Translations under genes and position numbers: made by a program
Shown: positions 15,089-23,741 of the stretch, one piece after another
How the letters are laid out: each line of letters opens with the position of its first letter
Position numbering within the stretch: the stretch's first letter is position 1
The notes under the pieces: generated by a model
Told to the model about the DNA's origin: nothing
The model's database searches: none
What the model saw: only the letters and a program-made list of their open reading frames with translations
Origin: JAODBQ01 sp047602055
GTDB lineage: Bacteria > Actinomycetota > Acidimicrobiia > Acidimicrobiales > Ilumatobacteraceae
Direction of reading: 5' to 3'
Length of the DNA: 64,000 nucleotides
NCBI GenBank assembly: GCA_047602055.1
Contig: JASGIG010000001.1
Span: 1,426,001-1,490,000, forward strand

Positions 15089-15993
15089 GCAAGGGCGGCG
15101 TCGGCAAGACGACGATCTCGGCGGCGCTGGCCGAGCTGGCGACGCGCCACGGCAAGCGGACGCTCGTGTGCGAGATGGACGCGAAGGGTGCGCTGGCCAA
15201 CGCGTTCGACGCCGCCGACCTCGACTACCCCCCGACCGAGGTGCGCCCCGACCTGTTCGCGATGGCGATGAACACCGAGGACTCGCTGCGCGAGTACCTG
15301 CGGCTGTTCGTGCGCATCCCGATGGTCGGGCGGATCGGCCCGCTGGCGCGGACGTTCGACTTCGTCGCCGATGCCGCCCCCGGGGTCAAGGAGATCCTCG
15401 CCGTCGGCAAGCTGTGCTACGAGGTGCGCGAGCGGCACTACGACCTCGTCGTCGTCGACGCCGAGGCCAGCGGGCACATCGTCGCCCAGGTCGGCGCGCC
15501 GAGCGCGATCCGCGAGCTGGTCCAGGTCGGCCTGGTGCGCGACCAGACCGACTGGATGATCGACATCCTCTCGGACCCGGCGCGTACCGGTGTCGTGATC
15601 GTGACGACGCCCGAGGAGATGCCGGTGACCGAGACGATCGAGCTGCTCGACCGGATCGGCGCGGAGACGTCCGTCGACATCGCCGCGATCGTCGCCAACC
15701 GCGTCCTGCCGTCGCTGTTCTCCGAGCGCGAGGCCGAGGTGTTCGCCGACCTCGGCCAGCTCGAGCCGCAGGAGCTGCTGCGTGACGCGACGAGCCGCCA
15801 GGTGGCGACCGTGTTCGACGCCGCCGAGCTCGCCGAGGCCCGCTTCCGCACCGGTTCCGGCCACCTCGCCCGCCTGCAGGGCGGGCTCCCGGCCGGACTG
15901 CCGATGCTGTTCGTGCCCGAGCTGTTCACCAAGGCCGCCGGCCGCCGCGTCGTCGCCCAGGTCGCCGAGCACCTCGCAGAAGAGCTGGTCTGA
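15049..15993 (+). CDS. ArsA-like ATPase, first of a pair
   Basis: A 314-residue protein with a deviant Walker A FVTGKGGVGKTTIS (residues 11-24) and an ArsA/Get3-type fold. The usual second-domain and arsenite cysteines of ArsA are absent. It matches the anion-transporting ATPase pair of actinobacteria represented by Rv3679/Rv3680 of Mycobacterium tuberculosis, which form a complex. GTG 15049 is fixed by the match at TALLDRQLLFVTG. A duplicated copy of this start lies 140 bp upstream. The partner gene follows after repeat B1. Confidence 0.85.
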   Translation: MTALLDRQLLFVTGKGGVGKTTISAALAELATRHGKRTLVCEMDAKGALANAFDAADLDYPPTEVRPDLFAMAMNTEDSLREYLRLFVRIPMVGRIGPLARTFDFVADAAPGVKEILAVGKLCYEVRERHYDLVVVDAEASGHIVAQVGAPSAIRELVQVGLVRDQTDWMIDILSDPARTGVVIVTTPEEMPVTETIELLDRIGAETSVDIAAIVANRVLPSLFSEREAEVFADLGQLEPQELLRDATSRQVATVFDAAELAEARFRTGSGHLARLQGGLPAGLPMLFVPELFTKAAGRRVVAQVAEHLAEELV

Positions 15994-16003
15994 TGGTTGC
16001 CGC

Positions 16004-16158
16004 CGCGTGGGGGTGGTGCGGAGGGGGCGCTGCGCGATGCCTCTCCGCCGTGCGCCGACTCGCTGTGCGTGAGGCGCACTGCAAGCTGGGTGCGGCCGAA
16101 GGTCGTTCCTCGAAGCTCGACCGAACGGAGAGAGCGAGCGCAGCGAGCGAACGAGAGA
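16004..16158 (+). repeat. Family B repeat, copy B1
   Basis: A 150-bp repeat starting 10 nt after the TGA of the first ATPase. Landmarks are CGCGTGGGGG, GCCGTGCGCCGACTCGCT, GTGAGGCGCAC, CAAGCTGGG and GAGCGAGCGCAGCGAGCG. GTGCGCC and GGCGCAC form a 7-bp hairpin conserved in B2 (complement 50760-50934). It separates the paired ATPase genes. Confidence 0.85.
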
Positions 16159-16171
16159 GGTCGACGACCTG

Positions 16172-17326
16172 ATGGCGACGAGGGCGCAGACGGCGATGGC
16201 GGAGCTGTTGGCGGCCAAGGAGATGGTCGTCGTCTGCGGCAGTGGCGGGACGGGCAAGACGACGATGGCCGCGGCGCTCGGAGCCAGGGCGGCGGCGAGC
16301 GTCGGCGGGCGGGTGCTCGTGCTGACGGTCGACCCGGCGCGGCGGTTGGCGACGGCACTCGGCGTCGGCTCGCTCGGCAACACCGAGGTGCGCGTCCCCG
16401 ACGAGTCGTTCGGCGGCGCCGCCCCGCACGGTGAGCTGTGGATGGCGATGCTCGACACCAAGGCCGGCTGGGACGAGCTGATCCGCCGGCACGCGCCCGA
16501 CGCCAGGCTGCGCGACCAGGTGCTCGCCAACCCGCTCTACAAGAACATCACCAGCCGGTTCGTGCACAGCCACGACTACATCGCCATGGAGCGCCTGCAG
16601 GAGCTGCACGCCTCGGGCCGCTACGACCTGGTGATCATCGACACCCCGCCGTCGCGCAACGCCCTCGACCTGCTCGACGCCCCGAGCCGGATGAAGGAGT
16701 TCTTCGGCAGCCGCCTGCTGAAGTGGCTGACGGTGCCGTACCGCTCACGGCTGTTCACGGTGGCCTCGAAGCCGTTCTACCAAGTGGCCGACCGCATCCT
16801 CGGCTCACGGTTCCTGCAGGACATCGCCGAGTTCTTCGTGCTGTTCCAGGCGATGGAGCCGGGCTTCGTCGCCCGGGCACGGGAGGTCGAGCGGCTGCTC
16901 GTCGATCAGCGCACGACGTTCGTCGTCGTCACCACGCTGGAGGCTGCACCGGTGCACGAGGCCGGCTTCCTCGCCGGCGAGCTACGGCGCCGGCACATGC
17001 CGCTCGGGGCGCTGATCCTCAACCGCACGCTGCCGGCGGCGATCCGCCAACCCGCGGCGAACAAGGCCGCCGGCCAGCTCGGCGAGGTGGCCACCCGGGT
17101 GTCCAAGCGGCTCGCGCCGATGGTCGGGGCGACGCCGGCCGAGGTCGCCGACGTCCTCACCGTCGTCGCCGAGCGCTTCCACGACACGTCCGTCGTCGCC
17201 GCTCGCGAGGCAGAGCGCCGCCGCGAGCTGGCCAAGGTCGCTCCGATCGTCGCCGAGGCCCCGACGATGCGCGACGACATCCACGACGTCGCCGGCCTGC
17301 TCGCCCTCGGCGGCTTCCTGCTCTAG
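16172..17326 (+). CDS. ArsA-like ATPase, second of a pair
   Basis: A 384-residue partner of the preceding ATPase, with Walker A VVVCGSGGTGKTTMA at about residues 19-33, followed by LVLTVDPARRLATALGV, and a Walker B-like LVIIDTPPSRNALDLLD. Order and sizes match Rv3679/Rv3680, where the two ATPases act together; the cargo is not established here. ATG 16172 lies just after repeat B1. Its TAG overlaps the convergent aldehyde dehydrogenase stop by 3 nt. Confidence 0.85.
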   Translation: MATRAQTAMAELLAAKEMVVVCGSGGTGKTTMAAALGARAAASVGGRVLVLTVDPARRLATALGVGSLGNTEVRVPDESFGGAAPHGELWMAMLDTKAGWDELIRRHAPDARLRDQVLANPLYKNITSRFVHSHDYIAMERLQELHASGRYDLVIIDTPPSRNALDLLDAPSRMKEFFGSRLLKWLTVPYRSRLFTVASKPFYQVADRILGSRFLQDIAEFFVLFQAMEPGFVARAREVERLLVDQRTTFVVVTTLEAAPVHEAGFLAGELRRRHMPLGALILNRTLPAAIRQPAANKAAGQLGEVATRVSKRLAPMVGATPAEVADVLTVVAERFHDTSVVAAREAERRRELAKVAPIVAEAPTMRDDIHDVAGLLALGGFLL

Positions 17327-18783
17327 GAGCGATGGGTGATGGCGCGGCGGACCTTGGCGGTCGCCGAGGCCAGCGCCTCGCGGGGGTCGGGGATGCGCAG
17401 GCCGCGCTTGACCATCTTCGACTTCGACTCGGTGTACGGCGGGTACAGCAGCGCCGGGTCGAGCTTGGTCGAGCGGGTGAACACGCTGCGGTGGTGGCTG
17501 AGCCGGTCGAAGCCGGCACGACCGTGGTACGCGCCCATCCCGCTGGGGCCGACGCCACCGAACGGCAGGTTCGGGTTGGCGACGTGCATCAGCGTCCCGT
17601 TCACGCACGCGCCGCCACTCGTTGCAGATGCAACGACCTTGCCGGTCTCGTCGTCGTCCTCGCTGAACACGTACAGCGCCAGCGGGTGGTCACCGCCGTT
17701 GACGACGGCGACGGCGTCGTCCAGCGAGTCGACGGCGATGACCGGCAGCACCGGACCGAAGATCTCCTCGGCCATCGGCGGGTCGTCGAGCGTGATCCCG
17801 GTGAGCACGGTGGGGGCGATGTAGCGGGCGTCGGCGTCGGCCTGGCCGCCGTGGGCCACGGTGCCGCTGTGCAGCAGCTTCTCCAGGCGGTGGAAGTGGC
17901 TGTCGTTGACGATCCGCCCGTAGTCGGCGCTGGCCCGCGGGTCGTCGCCGTACAGCTCGGTGATCGCCGCGCCGATCGCGGCGACGAGCTCGTCGTGGAC
18001 CGGCTGCTCGACGAGCACGTAGTCGGGGGCGATGCACGTCTGGCCGGCGTTGACGAACTTGCCCCAGGCGATGCGCTTGGCGGCGACGCCGACGTCGGCA
18101 TGGCGGCTGACGATCGTCGGGCTCTTGCCGCCCAGCTCCAGCGTCACCGGGGTGAGGTGCTCGGCGGCGGCGCGCATCACGATCCTGGCGACGTTGCCGT
18201 TGCCCGTGTACACGATGTGGTCGAAGCGCTGGGTGAGCAGCTCGGTGGTCTCGGCAACGCCGCCCTGGACGGCCACGACGGCCGGGTCGGCGAGGTCGTC
18301 GACCAGCGCGCCGAGCGCGGCGGCGGTGTTCGGTGCCAGCTCGCTCGGCTTGAGCACGGCGGCGTTGCCGGCGGCGATCGCCGCGCAGGCCGGGGCGATC
18401 AGCAGCTGCACCGGGTAGTTCCACGGGGCGATCACGGCGACGACGCCGAGTGGCTCGGGGTGGATGTGCGAGCTGCCCGGCTGGAACGTCACCGGCGTGG
18501 CGACGCGCGACGGTCGTGCCCAGCCGTCGAGGTGGGCGAGCGTGTGGTCGACGTCGGTGACGCAGAAGCCCATCTCCGTGATCCACGCCTCCAGCGCCGG
18601 CTTGCCGAGGTCGGCGGCCAGCGCGGCGAGCAGCCGCTCCTCGTGCTCGCCGAGCAGCTCCTGGATCCGCCGCAGCGTCGCCCGCCGCCACGCCAGCGGC
18701 CGGGTGCGGCCGGCGCGGAACGCGGCGCGGGCGCCGTCGACGATGCCGGCGATCTGGCCCTGTGGAGTGGGCGTGAGCGTCAT
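17323..18783 (-). CDS. Aldehyde dehydrogenase family protein
   Basis: A 486-residue NAD(P)-dependent aldehyde dehydrogenase. Visible motifs are VIAPWNYPVQLLIAPACAAI (cofactor and substrate channel), LKPSELAP, VTLELGGKSPTIV with the general-base Glu, and the catalytic Cys in NAGQTCIAPDYVL. Loss of the N-terminal arm and the C-terminal NLPFGGVGPSGMGAYHG place it with the class 3 (ALDH3, coniferyl-type) branch. The substrate is unknown. TAGCCT lies 6 nt before the ATG, a leaderless pattern. It is divergent from the serine hydrolase at 18795. Confidence 0.9.
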   Translation of the reverse strand: MTLTPTPQGQIAGIVDGARAAFRAGRTRPLAWRRATLRRIQELLGEHEERLLAALAADLGKPALEAWITEMGFCVTDVDHTLAHLDGWARPSRVATPVTFQPGSSHIHPEPLGVVAVIAPWNYPVQLLIAPACAAIAAGNAAVLKPSELAPNTAAALGALVDDLADPAVVAVQGGVAETTELLTQRFDHIVYTGNGNVARIVMRAAAEHLTPVTLELGGKSPTIVSRHADVGVAAKRIAWGKFVNAGQTCIAPDYVLVEQPVHDELVAAIGAAITELYGDDPRASADYGRIVNDSHFHRLEKLLHSGTVAHGGQADADARYIAPTVLTGITLDDPPMAEEIFGPVLPVIAVDSLDDAVAVVNGGDHPLALYVFSEDDDETGKVVASATSGGACVNGTLMHVANPNLPFGGVGPSGMGAYHGRAGFDRLSHHRSVFTRSTKLDPALLYPPYTESKSKMVKRGLRIPDPREALASATAKVRRAITHRS

Positions 18784-18794
18784 CGCGCCAGGCT

Positions 18795-19844
18795 ATGCGC
18801 ATGCTCCCGTGGCCTGAATCGCACGAGCCGTACCTCAGCGACGAGGCCGTGGCCGAGATCAACCGCTTCGACGACGAGCAGGGCTTCGCCGGCGTCGTCG
18901 CGGTCGACGAGGAGCGCGAGCGGTCGTCCGGGGGTGGCACGCTGCACGGTGGTCTCGCCGACCGTGCCCACTCGGTCCCGATTCGTCCCGACACGCGCTT
19001 CGGCATCGCCAGCGGCAGCAAGGGCTTCACCGCCGTCACCGTCGTCAGCCTGATCGTCGACGGCGTCCTCGCGCTGGACACGCCGGCACGCGCGCTGCTC
19101 GGCGACGACCTGCCGCTGATCGACGACGCGGTCACGATCGAGCACCTGCTGGCGCACCGCTCGGGGATCGGCGACTACCTCGACGAGGACGCCGGCGGTG
19201 AGATCACCGACCACGTGATGCCGGTCCCGGTGCACCGGCTGGCCACGACCGAGGGCTTCCTCGCCGTGCTCGGCGGGTTCCCGCAGGTGTTCACGCCCGG
19301 CGAGCGCTTCGCCTACAACAACGGCGGCTACGTCGTGCTCGCCCTCCTCGCCGAGCGCGCCGCCGGGATGCCGTTCCACGACCTCGTGCAGCAGCGCGTC
19401 TTCGATCCGATCGCGATGACCGGCGCCGCGTACCTGCGCAACGACGAGCTGCCCGGCGACGTGGCGATCGGCTACCTGTTCGCCGACGGGCTGCGGACCA
19501 ACGCCCTGCACCTGCCGGTGCGCGGCTCGGGCGACGGCGGCGCCCAGGTCAGGCTCAGCGACGTCGCCAACTTCTGGGCGGCGTTCTTCCGGGGTGCCCT
19601 CGTGCCGCCCGAGTGGGTGGCGGCGATGACCACGCCGCGCAGCACCACCGCGTCGGGGCGGATGCACTACGGCCTCGGGTTCTGGCTGCGCCGCGACGGC
19701 GCCGCGCAGCTGGAGGGCTACGACGCCGGCGTGTCGTTCCGCAGCGTCCACCACCCGGACCGGCGGCGGACGTGCACCGTCGTGTCGAACTGGAGCGAGG
19801 GCGCCTGGCCGGTGTGCGAGATCCTCGACCGCTACGGCTGGTGA
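18795..19844 (+). CDS. Serine hydrolase of the class C beta-lactamase fold
   Basis: A 349-residue protein of the beta-lactamase/DD-peptidase superfamily. The SxxK motif is in FGIASGSKGFTAVTVVSL, the YxN motif is FAYNNGGYVVLALLAE, and LEHLLAHRSGIGDY-type sequence lies between them. There is no signal peptide, so it is probably a cytoplasmic esterase or peptidase rather than an antibiotic-degrading enzyme. Starts at ATG 18795 or 18801 are both possible. It is divergent from the aldehyde dehydrogenase with an 11-nt gap. Confidence 0.85.
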   Translation: MRMLPWPESHEPYLSDEAVAEINRFDDEQGFAGVVAVDEERERSSGGGTLHGGLADRAHSVPIRPDTRFGIASGSKGFTAVTVVSLIVDGVLALDTPARALLGDDLPLIDDAVTIEHLLAHRSGIGDYLDEDAGGEITDHVMPVPVHRLATTEGFLAVLGGFPQVFTPGERFAYNNGGYVVLALLAERAAGMPFHDLVQQRVFDPIAMTGAAYLRNDELPGDVAIGYLFADGLRTNALHLPVRGSGDGGAQVRLSDVANFWAAFFRGALVPPEWVAAMTTPRSTTASGRMHYGLGFWLRRDGAAQLEGYDAGVSFRSVHHPDRRRTCTVVSNWSEGAWPVCEILDRYGW

Positions 19845-19872
19845 CGCGGCATCCGTCTGGCACACTCGTGGC

Positions 19873-21363
19873 ATGTCGTCGATCGGTGATCTGACCCGGC
19901 AGCACACCACGCTGTCGCGTGCCGAGGTGGCCCACCTGAAGCAGCTGCTCACCGAGTGTGGCCTGCTCGCCGACCTGTGCTTCGCCGACCTGCTGCTGTA
20001 CGTGCCGACGGAGGCCGGCGGGTGGATGGTCGTCGGGCAGGTCCGCCCCGCCACCGGCCAGACGATCTACGTCACCGACTACGTCGGCGCCGTCGCCGAC
20101 GACGAGCGCCCGCTGCTCAAGGCCGCATACGAGGAGGGCGAGACGTGCGAGGGCGAGATCCTCGTCCCGTCGCTCGCCGAGCCGGCGCGGATGATGGCGA
20201 TCCCGGTGCGCCACGACGGACGTCCTGTCGCCGTGTTGACCCGAGAGTGGACGAGCCGCTCCGGCCGGCTGTCCGGCGAGCTGGAGCGCACCTACCTCGG
20301 CATCTTCCAGCGCTTCGCGGCGATGATCGCCCAGGGCACGTTCCCCTACGGCGGCCCGGTCGGCGACTCCAGCGCGGCGCCGCGCGTCGGTGACGGCGTG
20401 ATGCTGCTCGACGAGGACGCCCGCGTCCGCTACGCCTCCCCGAACGCGGTGTCGGCGCTGCACCGCGTCGGCATCAGTGCCAACGCCGTCGGCCTGCGCC
20501 TCGCCGAGCTGGGTTTCAACGACGCCCCGATCCGTCGTTCGTACGACACGATGTCGCCGGTCATCGAGGAGTTCGACCAGGCCGAGGACGTCACCCTGCT
20601 CACCCGGTGCATGCCGATGCTGTCGGGCGCGCCCGGGCACACGACCGTCACGGGTGGCGTGCTGTTGCTGCGCGACGTCACCGAGGTCCGCAAGCGCGAC
20701 CGTCTGCTGCTGTCGAAGGACGCGACGATCCGCGAGATCCACCACCGGGTGAAGAACAACCTGCAGACGATCTCGTCCTTGCTGCGCCTGCAGGGCCGCC
20801 GGCTGACGTCGTCGGAGGCCAAGGCCGCGGTGGCCGAGTCGGTGCGCCGGATCCGGACGATCGCGCTGGTCCACGAGACGCTGTCGCGCGAGCCCGGCGA
20901 CGACGTCGCCTTCCTGGAGATCGTCCGGCCGTTGCTGCGCCTGGCCGAGGAGGGCCTGCAGTCGGCCGACCGACCGATGCGCTTCACCGTGCAGGGCGAC
21001 GGCGGGCGGCTGCCGTCGACGATCGCCACGCCGCTGTCGGTGGTGCTCACCGAGCTGCTGCAGAACGCCGTCGACCACGGCTTCCCGGAGACCGCCGGCG
21101 GCGGCAGCGTCGTCGTCAAGCTGGAGAACGAGGACGGCAGGCTGCACGTCATGGTCGTCAACGACGGCCGCGGCCTGGATCCCGGCTTCGAGCTGAACAA
21201 GGCCACCGGACTGGGCCTGTCGATCGTGCGCACGCTGGTGACCACCGAGCTCGACGGGACGATCACGATGCGCCCCGGCACCCCCGAGGACTTCGAGGTC
21301 GTCGGCCTCGGCACCCAGCCCAAGGGCGCCGGTACCGTCGTCGACCTCACCGTGCCCGTTTGA
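19873..21363 (+). CDS. PdtaS-type sensor histidine kinase
   Basis: A 496-residue soluble kinase. Residues 1-150 match the histidine kinase N-terminal GAF-like domain of PdtaS. A PAS-like region covers about 170-275, then HisKA_2 with REIHHRVKNNLQTISSLLRL (phosphoacceptor near His290), and an HATPase domain with TELLQNAVDHGF and GLGLSIVRTL. PdtaS (Rv3220c) signals to the RNA-binding antiterminator PdtaR. In mycobacteria it lies beside WhiB1, and a WhiB gene lies next to it here too. CACACT lies 6 nt before the ATG. Confidence 0.9.
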   Translation: MSSIGDLTRQHTTLSRAEVAHLKQLLTECGLLADLCFADLLLYVPTEAGGWMVVGQVRPATGQTIYVTDYVGAVADDERPLLKAAYEEGETCEGEILVPSLAEPARMMAIPVRHDGRPVAVLTREWTSRSGRLSGELERTYLGIFQRFAAMIAQGTFPYGGPVGDSSAAPRVGDGVMLLDEDARVRYASPNAVSALHRVGISANAVGLRLAELGFNDAPIRRSYDTMSPVIEEFDQAEDVTLLTRCMPMLSGAPGHTTVTGGVLLLRDVTEVRKRDRLLLSKDATIREIHHRVKNNLQTISSLLRLQGRRLTSSEAKAAVAESVRRIRTIALVHETLSREPGDDVAFLEIVRPLLRLAEEGLQSADRPMRFTVQGDGGRLPSTIATPLSVVLTELLQNAVDHGFPETAGGGSVVVKLENEDGRLHVMVVNDGRGLDPGFELNKATGLGLSIVRTLVTTELDGTITMRPGTPEDFEVVGLGTQPKGAGTVVDLTVPV

Positions 21364-21576
21364 TGATCGGCCTGCGGCCGACCTGTCCGGCGGTCGCGCC
21401 GCCGGGTTCGCCCCGTACGAGCCGCACGGGGGCCGAAGCGGCACCGGCCTGACGGGACGATGGGGTCCCGCTTCGCTGCGCTCGCTCCGAACCCGCGCTC
21501 GTGCGCTCTGGCCCATGGAAGGGCTCGATCACGAGGTGATCATCGTCCGCAAGGTCGACGAGTGCGCCGACGCCGG
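21364..21576. other. Intergenic region between convergent PdtaS-like and WhiB genes
   Basis: 213 bp without a convincing gene. It begins with GATCGGCCTGCGGCCGA and continues with GC-rich inverted segments and TTCGCTGCGCTCGCTCCGAA, which resembles the AGCGAGCGCAGCGAGC blocks of families B and C. A 28-codon frame from ATG 21515 to TGA 21601 runs into the WhiB 3' end and is not supported by anything else. Confidence 0.4.
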
Positions 21577-21876
21577 CTATGCCGGCATCGAGCTGCGCTG
21601 ACGGGCGACGTAGCGCCGGCGCAGGATCCGCCGCTCCTCCTCGGAGGTGCCGCCCCAGATGCCCGAGTCCTGGTTGGTCTCGAGGGCGTAGTCGAGGCAC
21701 GCCTGGTTCACCGGGCACTCGCCGCAGACCTCCTTGGCCCGCTCGATCTGCACCAGCGCATTGCCCGTCGTGCCGACCGGGAAGAACAGGTCCGGGTCCG
21801 TGTCGCGACAGAGCGCCTCGCGCCGCCAGGAGTAGTCGGCATTGGCCAGGACGAGACTCGACGCGAGAATGGTCAC
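21577..21876 (-). CDS. WhiB family iron-sulfur transcription factor
   Basis: A 99-residue WhiB protein. The four [4Fe-4S] cysteines are Cys23, Cys51, Cys54 and Cys60 (ALCRDTDPDLFFP and EVCGECPVNQACLDYAL), followed by the signature turn SGIWGG and a basic C-terminus EEERRILRRR. Length and FFPVG place it near WhiB1. These proteins bind the primary sigma factor region 4 and respond to NO or redox state. The GTG at 21876 gives a short N-terminal extension compared with WhiB1. Confidence 0.93.
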   Translation of the reverse strand: MTILASSLVLANADYSWRREALCRDTDPDLFFPVGTTGNALVQIERAKEVCGECPVNQACLDYALETNQDSGIWGGTSEEERRILRRRYVARQRSSMPA

Positions 21877-21944
21877 TTCACGCTCCGGAAGAAGACGACG
21901 GGACGGCGGGGGTGGATCCCGGCCAAGCCGTTCACCGTTTGTTC

Positions 21945-21973
21945 ACGGTAGGAAACAATCATGCGCTTGACAA
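21945..21973 (-). promoter_or_regulatory. Promoter of the WhiB gene
   Basis: On the minus strand TTGTCA (21973-21968) and TACCGT (21950-21945) are separated by 17 nt, 69 nt upstream of the GTG. The same bases read TTGACA on the plus strand toward the glycerophosphodiesterase, so the two divergent promoters may share an overlapping -35. Confidence 0.55.
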
Positions 21974-22011
21974 GACTTGGGCCTCATAGTTCCTGACGAT
22001 GGGGGGTATCT

Positions 22012-22713
22012 GTGGTGCACGTCATCGCCCACCGCGGCGCGTCGAAAGCCGCACGGGAGAACACCATCGCAGCGTTTCGGCTGGCCCGGACGATGGGCGC
22101 CGACGCGGTCGAGCTCGACGTGCGGCGCACGGGTGACGGCGTCCTCGTCGTCCACCACGACGCGCACCTGCCCGTCGCCGACGGGGGGTCGGCGCTCGCC
22201 GGCACCCGAGTCCAGGAACTGCCCGCGCACGTCCCGACGCTCGGCGATGCGCTCGACGCCTGCGACGGCATGTGGGTCAACGTCGAGATCAAGAACGACC
22301 CGCGTGAGCCCGGTTTCGCGGCGGACGACGGCATCGCCGACGAGACGGTCGCCCACCTGCTGGCCCGCCGAACCGACGAGCGCTGGCTGATCTCCTGCTT
22401 CCGCGTCGAGACCGTCGACCGCTGCCGCGCCCTCGCCCCGCAGATCCGCACCGCGTGGCTGTGTGGCCCGGTGCCGCCGGGCACGCCGGAGCTGCTCGTG
22501 GAGCGTGGCCATGCCGCGCTGCACCCGTGGGTCGAGCGGCTCGACCGGGCGACCGTCGACGCGTGCCACGCCGCCGGTTTGGAGGTCAACACGTGGACCT
22601 GCGACGACCCGGCGCGGATGGCGGAGCTGATCGAGTGGGGCATCGACGGCATCTGCACCAACGTGCCCGACGTCGCCGTCAACCTTCGGTGGCACGAGGG
22701 CGGACGAGGTTGA
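22012..22713 (+). CDS. Glycerophosphodiester phosphodiesterase
   Basis: A 233-residue TIM-barrel enzyme. Catalytic landmarks are IAHRGA (His7, Arg8), VELDVRRT (Glu34, Asp36) and VVHHD (His49), then NVEIK and WTCDDPARMAELIEWGIDGI near the end. It hydrolyses glycerophosphodiesters to glycerol-3-phosphate and an alcohol. There is no signal peptide, so it acts in the cytoplasm. GTG 22012 follows a G-rich GGGGGG at suitable spacing. Its 3' end overlaps the convergent lipid kinase gene by 35 bp. Confidence 0.9.
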   Translation: MVHVIAHRGASKAARENTIAAFRLARTMGADAVELDVRRTGDGVLVVHHDAHLPVADGGSALAGTRVQELPAHVPTLGDALDACDGMWVNVEIKNDPREPGFAADDGIADETVAHLLARRTDERWLISCFRVETVDRCRALAPQIRTAWLCGPVPPGTPELLVERGHAALHPWVERLDRATVDACHAAGLEVNTWTCDDPARMAELIEWGIDGICTNVPDVAVNLRWHEGGRG

Positions 22714-23605
22714 CGGCCGCCGGGCGGTGCTCGAACTCCAGCCGCGGGGTCTCGCCGAGGTAGTCGCCGTCGAGCTGGTACGGGAACGGCTCGCTGCTGG
22801 CGATCGTCAGCCGCGACAGGTCGGTGCGCACGTCGAGGTGCCTGCCCGGCTTGACCCCGCCGCCGCGCAGCGCCCCGCCGAGGCCGCCGAGGATCGCCGT
22901 CAGGCGCATCGTGCGAAACGTGATCGCCACCAGCCCGCGGTCGAGGGTCGCCGCCGGGCTGAGGTCGAGCGGACGGTTGCCGAGGTATGTGTACGGGTTG
23001 GTGTTGAGCACGATCGTGAAGAAGCCGCGGGGCTCGTCGGCCAGCCCGTCGCTCGACACCGTGAAGTGCGGGTGCTTGCGGTCGTAGCCGGTCGCCCAGG
23101 TCGTCGCGGCTGCCTGGATGAACAACGGCTGGCCGACCCAGCGCTTCATCGAGGCCCGCGCCTCCACCTTGCTCACGACCGCGGCGTCGTAGCCGACGCC
23201 GGTGTGGAAGCAGAAGTAGCGGCCGTTGACGTGGCCGAGTCCGATCGGGTGGATGTCGCCGGCGGCCATCCCGGCGGCGAGCAGCCGCGCCGCGGCGACC
23301 GGGTCGTTGGGCATGCCGACGGTGCGGGCGAAGACGTTCGTCGACCCGCCCGGCAGCACCCCGATCGCGGCCGCGGTGCCGGCCACGCCGGTGGCCACCT
23401 CGTTGAGCGTGCCGTCGCCACCGAAGGAGACGACGGCGTCGAAGCCACGCCGGGCCGCGTCCTGGGCGAAGCGGGTGGCGTGGCCGCGGCGGTTGGTCTC
23501 GACGAGCTCGACGTCGTTGCCGGCGCTGAGGATGCGGTGCACGACGACGGTGTTGCGCGCCGTCACCGAGGAGGCGAAGGCGTTCACCACCAGCAGGACG
23601 CGCAT
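22679..23605 (-). CDS. Diacylglycerol/lipid kinase family protein
   Basis: A 308-residue DAGK-catalytic-domain protein (YegS/DgkB type). The nucleotide loop is SFGGDGTLNEV (residues 60-70), followed by GVLPGGSTNVFARTVG and the FHTGVGYDAAVV strand. Bacterial members phosphorylate diacylglycerol, sphingoid bases or related lipids; the substrate is not set by sequence. Pairing with a glycerophosphodiesterase suggests phospholipid turnover. ATG 23605 starts at the core strand VLLVVNAFA. Confidence 0.88.
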   Translation of the reverse strand: MRVLLVVNAFASSVTARNTVVVHRILSAGNDVELVETNRRGHATRFAQDAARRGFDAVVSFGGDGTLNEVATGVAGTAAAIGVLPGGSTNVFARTVGMPNDPVAAARLLAAGMAAGDIHPIGLGHVNGRYFCFHTGVGYDAAVVSKVEARASMKRWVGQPLFIQAAATTWATGYDRKHPHFTVSSDGLADEPRGFFTIVLNTNPYTYLGNRPLDLSPAATLDRGLVAITFRTMRLTAILGGLGGALRGGGVKPGRHLDVRTDLSRLTIASSEPFPYQLDGDYLGETPRLEFEHRPAAVNLVRPRATEG

Positions 23606-23640
23606 TTGCGCACGGTATCCGGCGGCGGGGCGGGCGCCGT

Positions 23641-23706
23641 GCGACCGTCAGGGAGCCGGACGGCGATGGGATGGGCGCCGTGGGGGCGCAGCCGCCGGCT
23701 GGTTGG
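23641..23706 (+). repeat. Family C repeat, copy C4
   Basis: Core GCGACCGTCAGGGAGCCGGA at 23641-23660, then CGGCGATGGGATGGGCGCCG and GGGGGCGCAGCCGCC. It aligns with C3 on the opposite strand (14953-15022). It lies in the divergent gap between the lipid kinase and etfB. Confidence 0.7.
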
Positions 23707-23741
23707 GGTGGGGCTTGACCGACCGGTAACAATGGCGACCC

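Noticed and set aside
15049..17326. Arsenite efflux pump ATPase (arsA) annotation
   Set aside because: The two genes are separate half-size ATPases without the arsenite-binding cysteines, and no arsB, arsR or arsD is nearby; the Rv3679/Rv3680-type pair is a better fit.
21515..21601. A 28-codon gene before the WhiB 3' end
   Set aside because: No ribosome site, no family match, and it overlaps the WhiB coding sequence; kept only as a note on the intergenic region.
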